From contig NZ_CP028129.1 of NCBI RefSeq assembly GCF_004011095.1, positions 2,480,001 to 2,544,000 on the forward strand: 64,000 nucleotides of DNA. The letters run 5' to 3'. The notes under the pieces are model-generated. The model was not told the origin of the DNA. It searched no databases and saw only the letters and a program-made list of their open reading frames with translations. The DNA comes from Rathayibacter rathayi (GTDB lineage Bacteria > Actinomycetota > Actinomycetes > Actinomycetales > Microbacteriaceae). A program made the position numbers and the translations under genes. This document shows, in pieces, positions 34,849 through 42,726 of the stretch (its first letter is position 1; every line of letters starts with the position of its first letter).

Positions 34849-35933
34849 CCCTCCGCCTCGTCCAGGTCGGCGCCGGTGCGATGGGCCGCGCCTGGATCCG
34901 CACCGTCCGCGACTCCCCCGACGCCGAGCTGGTCGGCCTGGTCGACCTGGACGTCGACCTCGCTGGGGCCGCGGCGGAGGAGGAGGGGGTCGGCCCGGTC
35001 GCGGTCGGCACCTCCGTCGCCGAAGTCGCCGCGCGCTCCGGCGCCGACGCCGTGGTCAACGTGACCGTGCCGCGCGCGCACCTGCCGGTGAGCTCGGAGG
35101 CGCTGTTCGCCGGACTCCCCGTGCTCTCCGAGAAGCCGATCGCGCCGACCATCGCCGAAGCGCTGGTGCTCGCGGCGACCGCCGAGGCCTCGGGGCGGCT
35201 GCTGATGACCAGCCAGTCGCGCCGGTACTTCGCCTCGATTGCCGCCTTCCGCGAGCAGATCGCCGGGCTCGGGCAGCTGGGCAGTGCCTCCGTGCACTTC
35301 GCGAAAGCGCCCCGCTTCGGCGGTTTCCGCGACGAGATGGACCATGTGCTGCTCGTCGACATGGCGATCCACGCCTTCGACGCGGCGCGCTACCTGCTCG
35401 ACAGCGACCCGGTCGCGGTCTACTGCGAGGAGTACAACCCTCTCTGGAGCTGGTATGCCGACGGAGCCGCGGCGAGCGCGGTGTTCGAGTTCGCCGGCGG
35501 GGTGCGCTTGAGCTACACCGGCAGCTGGTGCGCCGACGGCCTCGAGACGTCGTGGAACGGCGACTGGCGGGTGAACGGCGCCGGCGGCACGGCGCACTGG
35601 GACGGCGACGGTGCTCCGACATGGCAGTCGCGCGAGTCGGAGGCGGTGCAGGTCGCGTCGCTCGTGCCCGTGCCCGAGGAGATCGCCGGCTCGCTCGCCG
35701 AGTTCGTGCGAGTGCTGGGCTCGGGGGCGGTGCCCTCGGGCGAGGTGCACGCGAATGTGCGGAGCCTCGCGATGGTGGAGGCGGCCGTCCGCTCCTCCGA
35801 GACGGGAGCGCGGGTGCGGATCGACGAGGTCCTGGAAGAGGGCTACGCCGAGGCGCTGACGCTGGCGCGCGACGAGCGCGTGCGCGCGGCCCTCGCCTCC
35901 TGGGGCTCAGCGGCGGCGGGCCTCTCGCGCTGA
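34845..35933 (+). CDS. Gfo/Idh/MocA-family oxidoreductase, second copy
   Basis: A 362-residue dehydrogenase. Rossmann start [20 protein letters not shown], active-site Lys in [13 protein letters not shown], and the substrate helix [20 protein letters not shown]. The ATG at 34845 overlaps the ThuA stop. The C-terminal part has [20 protein letters not shown], a common Gfo/Idh sheet segment. Works with the preceding ThuA-like protein; substrate unknown. Confidence 0.9.
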   Translation: MTLRLVQVGAGAMGRAWIRTVRDSPDAELVGLVDLDVDLAGAAAEEEGVGPVAVGTSVAEVAARSGADAVVNVTVPRAHLPVSSEALFAGLPVLSEKPIAPTIAEALVLAATAEASGRLLMTSQSRRYFASIAAFREQIAGLGQLGSASVHFAKAPRFGGFRDEMDHVLLVDMAIHAFDAARYLLDSDPVAVYCEEYNPLWSWYADGAAASAVFEFAGGVRLSYTGSWCADGLETSWNGDWRVNGAGGTAHWDGDGAPTWQSRESEAVQVASLVPVPEEIAGSLAEFVRVLGSGAVPSGEVHANVRSLAMVEAAVRSSETGARVRIDEVLEEGYAEALTLARDERVRAALASWGSAAAGLSR

Positions 35934-35991
35934 CGGCCGCCGACAGCCCGGGGACCTGGTCCGCCGGGCCGTCGGGGTTCCCACGACGGGG

Positions 35992-36801
35992 TCAGCTGCC
36001 GGTGGGGGCATCCTCAGTGTCGGGTGTGGTGCTCTCGGAGGGAGCCGAGGGCGCGGAGGGCGCGGAGCCGTCAGCCGGAGCCGGCGGAGCGGGGGGTCCG
36101 GCCGGACCGCACTCGCCCGGGGCGGGTGGCATCGGCGCCGTGCCGTCGACAGCGGTGGGCGGCGTGGGCAGGGTGCCGTCGATCGGGGGAGCCGGAGCAT
36201 CGGTGGGCGGTGTCGGAGCGGCGGCGTCAGCCGGAGGCGCGGGAGGCGCGGGCGCGTCAGCCGGAGGCGCCGGAGGCGCGGGCGCGTCAGCCGGAGGCGC
36301 CGGAGGCGCGGGCGCGTCAGCCGGAGGCGCCGGAGGCGCGGGCGCGTCAACCGGAGGCGCCGGAGGCGCGGGCGCGTCAACCGGAGGCGCCGGAGGCGCG
36401 GGCGCGTCGGCCGGAGGCGCAGGCGCGTCAACCGGAGGCGTCGGGGCCGAGCCGTCGACGGGCGGCGCAGGCAGAGCGGCGGCACCGGGTCCGGCAGGGC
36501 CGCACTGGCCAGGCTCCGGCAAGCCAGGGCCGGGCAGGCCAGGGCCAGGCAGGCCAGGCTCGGGCAGGCCAGGGCCGGGCAGGGTGGGCGCCGTGCCCTC
36601 AGCAGGGGCGCCGGTCGAGTGCAGCGCAGCAGCATCGGCGGTCGGCGTGCTCGACGGCGCGGCGGCGAAAGCCGCGGTCGAGCCGAACGCGACGAGTCCG
36701 AGGGCGCCGACGGCGATGAGGCCGATGCTCAGTGGGCGCTTCCTGGGACGCCGCGGCCCGAAGCTCGAGCCCTTCTCGGTGGGGGTGATCGACTCGGTCA
36801 T
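35992..36801 (-). CDS. Proline-rich repeat protein with N-terminal membrane/signal segment
   Basis: A 269-residue protein. Residues 25-50 are a single hydrophobic segment after a basic region (RRPRKRPLSIGLIAVGALGL), ending AAFAA, which is either a signal peptide or an anchor. The rest is low complexity: four to five LPGPG/LPEPG pentapeptides, then about seven APPAPPADAP decapeptides, then an acidic Ser/Thr-rich tail. Such proteins are expected to span the cell wall. GAGGAGACACCC precedes the ATG. It is divergent from the two-component system, which may control it. Confidence 0.7.
   Translation of the reverse strand: MTESITPTEKGSSFGPRRPRKRPLSIGLIAVGALGLVAFGSTAAFAAAPSSTPTADAAALHSTGAPAEGTAPTLPGPGLPEPGLPGPGLPGPGLPEPGQCGPAGPGAAALPAPPVDGSAPTPPVDAPAPPADAPAPPAPPVDAPAPPAPPVDAPAPPAPPADAPAPPAPPADAPAPPAPPADAPAPPAPPADAAAPTPPTDAPAPPIDGTLPTPPTAVDGTAPMPPAPGECGPAGPPAPPAPADGSAPSAPSAPSESTTPDTEDAPTGS
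36232..36420. repeat. 30-bp tandem repeats coding for APPAPPADAP decapeptides
   Basis: GGCGCGTCAG recurs exactly every 30 bp (36251, 36281, 36311), with TCAA and TCGG variants at 36341, 36371 and 36401. A second set of 15-bp repeats (AGGCCAGGGCCGGGC type) lies at about 36523-36582. Such arrays change length easily by slippage. Confidence 0.85.
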
Positions 36802-36947
36802 GGGTGTCTCCTCGTTCCGGCCCGGTGCCGACTCCGTTCGGGATCGGTTGCGACCGGTTCCTTGTCAGATTCGAAGGCGAATCTGAAGCAGCACTGAAGA
36901 ACAGACCCTCCACAGCACACGCCTGGTGCGCCCCGATCCGCTGCCCC

Positions 36948-36953
36948 TAGGTT
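36948..36953 (+). promoter_or_regulatory. -10 box of leaderless response-regulator transcript
   Basis: TAGGTT ends 7 nt before the ATG at 36961, and there is no Shine-Dalgarno sequence. Confidence 0.45.
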
Positions 36954-36960
36954 CGAGCGC

Positions 36961-37629
36961 ATGCCCTCCTCCGCCCGCGTGCTCCTCATCGAGGACGACG
37001 ACGCCATCCGCTCCTCCGTCGAAGCCGCGCTGCGGAGCGAGCGCTTCACCGTCCGCGGACTCGTCTCCGGGGAGGACCTCGCCCGCGAGCTGAACACCTT
37101 CGCTCCCGACCTGGTGATCCTCGACTGGATGCTCCCCGGCCCGAGCGGCATCGTTCTTGCCCAGCGGATTCGGCGCAGCAGCGACGCGGCTGTGATCATG
37201 CTCACTGCCCGTGACGCCGTCGAGGACCGCCTGCGCGGCTTCGACGAGGGCGCGGACGACTACGTGGTGAAGCCGTTCGTGCTCGCCGAGCTCGTCAAAC
37301 GTGTGAGCGCCGTGCTCCGTCGCCGAGGCCGCATCCCCTCCGTCATCGAGATCGGCGATCTCGTCGTGGATCCGGAGTCGGGTCGCGCGCGCCGAGGCGA
37401 CGTCGCCCTCGACCTCACCGCCACCGAGTTCCGCCTGCTCGCCTTCCTCGCCGGCAACCGCGGCCGCACTCTGACCAAGACGCAGATCCTCACGCAGGTC
37501 TGGGGCTACGACCACGTCGACCCGAACCTCGTCGAGGTACACCTCAGCTCCCTGCGCAAGAAGATGGAGGCGCACGGCGGCCGACTCGTGCACACCGTCC
37601 GCGGCCTCGGCTACCGGGTGGAAGCGTGA
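36961..37629 (+). CDS. OmpR/PhoB-family response regulator
   Basis: A 222-residue regulator. Receiver domain with acidic pocket EDDD (11-14), phospho-acceptor Asp55 in LVILDWMLPG, Thr82 and Lys104 (VVKPF). The C-terminal winged helix has LTATEFRLLAFLAGNRGRTL, TQVWGYDHVDPNLVEVHLSS and VRGLGYRVEA. It overlaps the histidine kinase start (GTGA). It probably starts leaderless. Targets unknown; the divergent proline-rich protein is a candidate. Confidence 0.93.
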   Translation: MPSSARVLLIEDDDAIRSSVEAALRSERFTVRGLVSGEDLARELNTFAPDLVILDWMLPGPSGIVLAQRIRRSSDAAVIMLTARDAVEDRLRGFDEGADDYVVKPFVLAELVKRVSAVLRRRGRIPSVIEIGDLVVDPESGRARRGDVALDLTATEFRLLAFLAGNRGRTLTKTQILTQVWGYDHVDPNLVEVHLSSLRKKMEAHGGRLVHTVRGLGYRVEA

Positions 37630-39089
37630 GCCGCGCCCAGCCCGGCGCCCTGCGCACGGGCTCCCTCCGCCTGCGCACCGTGCTGGCCGTGCTCGCTCTG
37701 CTGGCCGTGCTGCTGCTCGCGCTCTCAGCGACGGTGCAGGCGGTGCTCGGCGAGCGCCTGCGCGACCAGATCGAGGAGCGGCTGCAGGACCGCGCCTCCA
37801 CCGCGGCCGCGCTGGTCGGCTCGATCCCCGACGACACTCTCGCCTCCCGGCTCTCGGCTCAGGGTGTCTCGGTGCGGATCACGAGCCCCGAGGGCGAGGA
37901 CGTGGTCGCCGGCCCCAGCCCGGAGGAGCTGCGCCTGGGCCCCGGCGCCGTTGACCCGCTCGGCGAGCCGCCCTCGCCGCCCGGCCCGAGCTCCCCCTCC
38001 GACGCCGTCACCCCGCGAGCCGCCGTCACCGTCGTCTCCAGTAGCGTCAGCGCCGACGCCGAGCTGATCACCCTCGAGTCGACCCTCAGCGACGGGACCC
38101 GCCTCGAGCTCACCAGCGAGGCCGGCTCGGTGGGCAGCACCCTCGCGCAGCTGAACGGGATCCTGCTCGCCGCGTCGGCCGTGTTCCTGCTCCTCGCCGC
38201 GCTCGCGCTGATCGTCGTCGTCCGCGCGACCCTCCGGCCTCTCGAGCGGATGACCGACGTGGCCCGCGACATCGCGCACGGCGACCGCGGCCGACGCCTC
38301 CGCCCCTCCCGCCCGCGCACCGAGCTGGGCCGCACCGCAACCGCGTTCGACGAGATGCTCGACGATCTGGAGCAGGCCGAGCGCACCGCGCTCGCCGCCG
38401 AAGCGACCGCCCTTGCGGCCGAGCAGCGGATGCGCGCCTTCGTCTCGGACGCCGCGCACGAGCTGCGGACGCCGGTCGCCGGCATCCAGGCCGCGGCCGA
38501 CGCGCTGGTGCGGGCCGACGGCGGCGAGCAGGAGCGCGAGCGCCTGTCGGTGCACGTCGTCCGGGAGTCGCTGCGCGCCGGCCGCCTGATCCAGGACATG
38601 CTGCTGATGGCGCGGCTCGACGAGGGCCTGACCGTCAAGGCGCGGCCGCTGGACCCCGCCGGCGTCGCCGAGGCCGCGGTCGAACGCCAGGAGCTGCGCT
38701 GCCCGGGACTCGCGATCCGGCTGCACCGGTCGGCAGAACTGCCGCTGGTCAGCGCCGACGCCGACCGGCTAGGCCAGGTGCTCGGGAATCTCCTCGAGAA
38801 CGGCGCTCGCTTCGCCCGCTCCCAGATCGACGTGTCCGTCGAGGCCGACCCCGACTCTGTCTCGATCACCGTCGACGACGACGGCCCCGGCATTGCCGAA
38901 GCCGACCGCGAGCGCGTCTTCGACCGTCTCGTCCGCCTGGACGACGCCCGCAACCGCGCGGACGGCGGCTCGGGCCTCGGCCTGCCGATCGCCCGCGGGC
39001 TGGCTCGGGCGTTCGGCGGTGACCTCGTGGCGCAGGCCGGACCGGTGGGCGCGCGCTTCCGGGTGACGCTCCCGCGCGCAGCGGAGTGA
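37626..39089 (+). CDS. Sensor histidine kinase
   Basis: A 487-residue membrane kinase. Two membrane helices (about 14-38 and 175-200) enclose a periplasm-facing sensor of about 135 residues with a Pro/Ser-rich loop. HAMP follows, then the H-box VSDAAHELRTPVAGIQAAAD (His near 278), N-box VLGNLLENGARFA, G1 DDDGPGIAEADRERVFDRL and G2 GSGLGLPIARGLA. The GTG at 37626 overlaps the regulator stop. The sensed signal is unknown. Confidence 0.93.
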   Translation: MSRAQPGALRTGSLRLRTVLAVLALLAVLLLALSATVQAVLGERLRDQIEERLQDRASTAAALVGSIPDDTLASRLSAQGVSVRITSPEGEDVVAGPSPEELRLGPGAVDPLGEPPSPPGPSSPSDAVTPRAAVTVVSSSVSADAELITLESTLSDGTRLELTSEAGSVGSTLAQLNGILLAASAVFLLLAALALIVVVRATLRPLERMTDVARDIAHGDRGRRLRPSRPRTELGRTATAFDEMLDDLEQAERTALAAEATALAAEQRMRAFVSDAAHELRTPVAGIQAAADALVRADGGEQERERLSVHVVRESLRAGRLIQDMLLMARLDEGLTVKARPLDPAGVAEAAVERQELRCPGLAIRLHRSAELPLVSADADRLGQVLGNLLENGARFARSQIDVSVEADPDSVSITVDDDGPGIAEADRERVFDRLVRLDDARNRADGGSGLGLPIARGLARAFGGDLVAQAGPVGARFRVTLPRAAE

Positions 39090-39159
39090 GACGGCGGAGC
39101 GACCGAGCAAGTGACTCGACAACGGCCGCGGCGGTCGAAGCGCGGTCGGTGACCGTCAG

Positions 39160-39224
39160 TAACCGAGATCGAGCGCTCCTGATATTCCTCCAGGGTCCGT
39201 TCCGGCCCTCTGAACCTCGGTAAC
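39160..39224. repeat. 65-nt inverted-repeat element (possible terminator), within a 436-bp gene-free gap
   Basis: TAACCGAG at 39160-39167 faces CTCGGTAAC at 39216-39224. An element of the same length with AACCGAGGT/ACCTCGGTT ends lies at 46114-46176. The rest of 39090-39525 holds no supported gene; short CTGAATCGCC-type direct repeats occur at about 39235-39290. Confidence 0.4.
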
Positions 39225-39513
39225 GAACACCTTCGGCCTGAATCGCCTGGCTGAACGCCTGAATCGCCCGGCTGAATGGCTGAATCACGCTCTCGAGCGT
39301 CGGGAGCGGTCTGCTGCTCGCCACCTTCTCGCCCCCAATATCCCGCCCCGCCGGAGGAGCGCGCAGACGGAGGGCGGGGCGTGGTCGCTGCGGGCGGCGA
39401 AGCCCGACGCGCCGAACGAGCCCGCGCACGCTCCACAGCGCATCCTCCAGCGGGTCCTCACCGGCATGACACTCAATTCGTTGCACTCAACAACAAAAAG
39501 GGCGACCACCCGG

Positions 39514-39519
39514 CAGAAT
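39514..39519 (+). promoter_or_regulatory. -10 box of leaderless oxidase transcript
   Basis: CAGAAT ends 6 nt before the ATG at 39526. No ribosome binding site precedes that ATG. Confidence 0.35.
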
Positions 39520-39525
39520 GGATCC

Positions 39526-40782
39526 ATGACCTCACGGAGCAACTGGGCGGGCACCTACGAGTACCGCGCCGCCGCCATCATCGAGCCGGAGTCGGTCGAG
39601 GAGGTGCAGCGCCTCGTCCGCGAGAACGAGCGCGTTCGCGCCCTCGGCAGCCGTCACTCCTTCAACTCCCTGCCCGACACCCCCGGCGCCCTGCTGCACC
39701 TCGGCCGCCTCGCCGCCGATCCCGTGATCCACGCCAAGGCGAGCACCGTCACCGTTGACGGCGCCACCCGCTACGGCGTCCTCGCCGCACACCTACACAG
39801 CAACGGTTACGCCCTGCACAACATGGGCTCGCTCCCGCACATCTCGGTTGCCGGCGCCATCGCGACCGGCACGCACGGCTCGGGCGACCGCAACGCGAAT
39901 CTCTCCTCCGCCGTTTCGGCTCTCGAACTCGTCACCGCCGACGGCTCGCTGCGCACGATTCGCCGCGGGGAGCCCGGCTTCGAGGGCGTCGTCGTCGGCC
40001 TCGGCTCCTTCGGCATCGTCACCCGCGTGACCCTCGACATCCAGCCGACCTTCAACGTTCGCCAGGACGCCTTCGTCGATCTGCCCTGGGAGCGCGTGCT
40101 CGACGACTTCGACGCGATCACCTCCTCGGCCTACAGCGTCAGCCTCATGACGCACTGGTCGTCGCCAACCGTCGAGCAGCTGTGGCTCAAGACGAAGGTG
40201 GCCGCAGGATCCGTCGCCGACGTCGACGCGACGCACCTGGGTGCCGTCGCCGCCTCGGCGAGCCTGTTCGCCGTCTCCGAGGGCGTCGACTCCAATCTCA
40301 ACCCGTTCGGCGGATCGGTCGGCCCGTGGTCGGAGCGTCTGCCGCACTTCCGCCTCGACCGTGAGCCGAGCGCGGGCGACGAGATCCAGAGCGAGTACAT
40401 GGTGCCGCGCACGAACGTCCGCGAGGCGATCGTGGCGCTGCGCGCAATCGGCGAGCGGATCGACGACGTCCTGCTGATCACGGAGCTGCGCACGATGGCG
40501 GCTGACGACCAGTGGCTCTCCCCGGCCGAGGGCCGCGACAGCGTCGGCGTGCACTTCACCTTCAAGAAAGACCGCGCCGGCGTCGACGCCGTCCTCCCCG
40601 CCGTCGAGGGCGCGCTCCTGCCGTTGGGCGCCCGCCCGCACTGGGGCAAGCACTTTCTCGCCGGAGCCGACGAGATCGCGCCGCTCTACCCGCACCTCGA
40701 CGAGTGGCGCGCCCTCCGCTCCGAGTGGGACCCGTCCGGCCGCTTCGCCAGCGACTTCCTCCACACCCGCCTCCTCGGCTGA
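39526..40782 (+). CDS. FAD-dependent alditol/xylitol oxidase-like flavoprotein
   Basis: A 418-residue flavoprotein of the VAO/PCMH family, AldO type, oxidising polyols such as xylitol or sorbitol with oxygen. Seen: RVRALGSRHSFNSLPDTPGA (FAD-binding; the His of RHSF is the usual covalent flavin site), HNMGSLPHISVAGAIATGTH with GSGD, GLGSFGIVTRVTLDIQPTF, and the C-terminal ARPHWGKHF that forms the substrate pocket. The ATG at 39526 is chosen (leaderless -10 box); the in-frame start at 39466 lacks support. The gene stands alone. Confidence 0.85.
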   Translation: MTSRSNWAGTYEYRAAAIIEPESVEEVQRLVRENERVRALGSRHSFNSLPDTPGALLHLGRLAADPVIHAKASTVTVDGATRYGVLAAHLHSNGYALHNMGSLPHISVAGAIATGTHGSGDRNANLSSAVSALELVTADGSLRTIRRGEPGFEGVVVGLGSFGIVTRVTLDIQPTFNVRQDAFVDLPWERVLDDFDAITSSAYSVSLMTHWSSPTVEQLWLKTKVAAGSVADVDATHLGAVAASASLFAVSEGVDSNLNPFGGSVGPWSERLPHFRLDREPSAGDEIQSEYMVPRTNVREAIVALRAIGERIDDVLLITELRTMAADDQWLSPAEGRDSVGVHFTFKKDRAGVDAVLPAVEGALLPLGARPHWGKHFLAGADEIAPLYPHLDEWRALRSEWDPSGRFASDFLHTRLLG

Positions 40783-40817
40783 CCCCTCCCCCTCCCGCCT
40801 CTCCCCCCTCCCCCCTC

Positions 40818-40880
40818 CCGCGAGATGCCACTTATGCGCGCGACACGCCGCAGAACGCGCGCGTAAGTGGCATCTCGCGG
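40818..40880. repeat. Dispersed palindromic element, copy A
   Basis: CCGCGAGATGCCACTTA (40818-40834) and its exact complement (40864-40880) enclose GCGCGCGACACGCCG. Two more copies are at 46407-46467 and 49946-50008. Confidence 0.9.
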
Positions 40881-40949
40881 CGGACGTCAACGGGGTGGTT
40901 GGGGTGACCAGTGCGTCGTAGCGTCGGGAGCGACGAGAGGGAGGCGGCT

Positions 40950-41345
40950 ATGCCCCGCGAGGAACAGGTTCCGTCGACCATCGAGCGCTCGGACAAGCAC
41001 GCGCAGAGGCTGTGGTCGGCCGCGCACGACTCGGCCGTCGAGAGCTACGGAGAGGGGGAGCGAGCGCACCGCACGGCCTTCGCCGCGCTCAAGCACGAGT
41101 ACGAGAAGGTCGGCGACCACTGGGAGCGCAAGGCCGACAGCGGCCCCTCCGACTCCGGCGCCGAGGGCCACGGCCACTCCCCCGGAGGCGAGACGGCGGG
41201 CGGAGTCGACGCGAACGCCACCAAGGCACACCTGCTTGCCCTCGCCAAGCGCCTGAACATCCCCGGCCGCTCCCGCATGTCCAAAGCCGAACTCATCGAG
41301 GCCCTCCAGCGCGAGAACACCCGCCGCACACGCACGGCGCGGTGA
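40950..41345 (+). CDS. ChaB-like protein with Rho-N/SAP-like C-terminus
   Basis: A 131-residue protein. The N-terminal half (LPxT-like start PREEQVPSTIERSDKHAQRL, then AHRTAFAALKHEYEKVGDHW) matches ChaB, a small protein once linked to cation transport regulation. The C-terminal 40 residues (TKAHLLALAKRLNIPGRSRM, SKAELIEALQRE) form a Rho-N/SAP-like nucleic-acid-binding helix pair. GGGAGG lies 6 nt before the ATG at 40950. Function unknown; stress or DNA-related roles are suggested for this fusion. Confidence 0.8.
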   Translation: MPREEQVPSTIERSDKHAQRLWSAAHDSAVESYGEGERAHRTAFAALKHEYEKVGDHWERKADSGPSDSGAEGHGHSPGGETAGGVDANATKAHLLALAKRLNIPGRSRMSKAELIEALQRENTRRTRTAR

Positions 41346-41355
41346 CCCCTCCGCG

Positions 41356-41425
41356 CCCAGGGAACCCCGGACCGTCGAGGGAACCCGCCGTCCGAGGCTC
41401 CCTCGACGGCTCGGGGTTCCCTGGG
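41356..41425. repeat. Nested palindrome, GGGAACCCC family, copy 1
   Basis: Outer arms CCCAGGGAACCCCG (41356-41369) and 41412-41425 pair perfectly over 14 bp. Inner arms CCGTCGAGGGA (41372-41382) and 41399-41409 pair over 11 bp. It lies between the convergent ChaB-like and kynureninase genes and can serve as a bidirectional terminator. A related copy is at 52398-52467. Confidence 0.8.
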
Positions 41426-41428
41426 CCA

Positions 41429-42619
41429 TCAGCCCAGCGAGTCGCGCACAGCTGCCACTCCCAGCTCCAGCTCGGCGAAGGTGGTCGAGAGCGGCGAGAG
41501 GCCGATCCGGATGCCGTCGCGGAAGTCCGGCACGACTCCCTGCGAATGCAGGCGCGGCACCAGGGCGGCGAACGACTCGTGCACGATCGTCATGTGCGAG
41601 CCGCGCCGGGCCGGGTCGCGCGGAGTCGCCACGCGCACCCCGCGCGGCACCAACCACGCGTCGGCCAGCTCGAGCGCGTACGCCGTCAGCGCCTCCGACT
41701 TCGCACGGACCGCGGGCATGCCCACCGACGCGATCAGCGCGATCATGTCCTGCATCGCCAGCATCCCCGTGATCGGCGGCGTCCCGCTGAGGAATCGCCG
41801 GATCCCCTCGGCCGGATGGTAGCTCGGACCCATCTCGAACATGTCGGCGACGCCCATCCAGCCCTGTACCGGCTGCGCGAGCGAGCCCTGGTGCCGGGAG
41901 GCGACGTACGCCCAGGCCGGCGCCCCCGGCCCTCCGTTGAGGTACTTGTAGGAGCAGCCGACCGCGAGATCCGCGCCCCACACGTCGAGTTCCAGCGGCA
42001 CCGAGCCGACGGAGTGGGAGGCGTCCCAGAGCACGAGCGCGCCGGCCTCGCGGACCTGCGCAGTGATCGCGGCAGCGTCGGCGAGGAAGCCCGAGCGGTA
42101 GGCGACGTGGCTGAGCAGCACGAGCGCGGTGCACTCGCCGAGCACGGGAGCGAGGTCGTCCGGGCCGACGCCGCTCTCGGGGTCGGAGGTGATCCAGCGC
42201 AACGTGCTGCCGGTCTCGGCCGCGATGCCCTCGAGCACGTAGCGGTCGGTGGGGAAGTTGTCCATATCGACGACGATCTCGTCGCGTCCCCGCTCCGCCT
42301 GGCGGGCGATCGCCGCTCGGGCGAGCTTGTAGAGCAGCACCGTCGTGGAGTCGGCGACGATCGTCTGCCCGGCGGCGGCTCCGAGCGCCGCCGAGCCCAG
42401 CGCGTCGCCGACCTTGAGCGGCATCTCGAGCCAGCCCTCCCCCCAGCCGCGGATGAGGCGGCCACCCCACTCCTCCTGGGCGAACCGGGCGAGCCGGGCG
42501 ACGCTCGCGCGCAGTGGCCGGCCGAGGGAGTTGCCGTCGAGGTAGGAGCGGACCTCGGGGGTGCGGACGAATAGCTCCGGGCAGTGAGCGAGCGGATCCT
42601 GGGCGTCGAGCGGATGCAT
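41429..42619 (-). CDS. kynU: Kynureninase
   Basis: A 396-residue PLP enzyme that cleaves kynurenine to anthranilate and alanine. Seen: YLDGNSLGRPLRASVARLAR, DSTTVLLYKLARAA, DMDNFPTDRYVLEGIA, LVLWDASHSVGSVPLELDVW (Asp for the pyridine N) and the PLP Lys near residue 224 in CSYKYLNGGPGAPAW. FLSGTPPITGM and RIGLSPLSTTFAEL complete the fold. The ATG at 42619 directly abuts GAGGAG, too close for a ribosome site, but TAGGGT 6 nt upstream suits a leaderless start. No other kyn gene is nearby. Confidence 0.92.
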   Translation of the reverse strand: MHPLDAQDPLAHCPELFVRTPEVRSYLDGNSLGRPLRASVARLARFAQEEWGGRLIRGWGEGWLEMPLKVGDALGSAALGAAAGQTIVADSTTVLLYKLARAAIARQAERGRDEIVVDMDNFPTDRYVLEGIAAETGSTLRWITSDPESGVGPDDLAPVLGECTALVLLSHVAYRSGFLADAAAITAQVREAGALVLWDASHSVGSVPLELDVWGADLAVGCSYKYLNGGPGAPAWAYVASRHQGSLAQPVQGWMGVADMFEMGPSYHPAEGIRRFLSGTPPITGMLAMQDMIALIASVGMPAVRAKSEALTAYALELADAWLVPRGVRVATPRDPARRGSHMTIVHESFAALVPRLHSQGVVPDFRDGIRIGLSPLSTTFAELELGVAAVRDSLG

Positions 42620-42625
42620 CTCCTC

Positions 42626-42631
42626 ACCCTA
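42626..42631 (-). promoter_or_regulatory. -10 box of leaderless kynU transcript
   Basis: TAGGGT (reverse strand) ends 6 nt before the ATG at 42619. Confidence 0.4.
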
Positions 42632-42713
42632 GATCGCGGCCCGCGGCGTCCCCCGGCCCCGTGTGTCGCCCGAACCCTGAGAGTCCACGAGGCGTTCTCA
42701 TGGCTCACGTCCC

Positions 42714-42719
42714 TACTCT
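42714..42719 (+). promoter_or_regulatory. -10 box of leaderless CNNM/CorC-type gene
   Basis: TACTCT ends 7 nt before the GTG at 42727, which favours this start over the in-frame ATG at 42700. Confidence 0.35.
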
Positions 42720-42726
42720 GGTCGGC

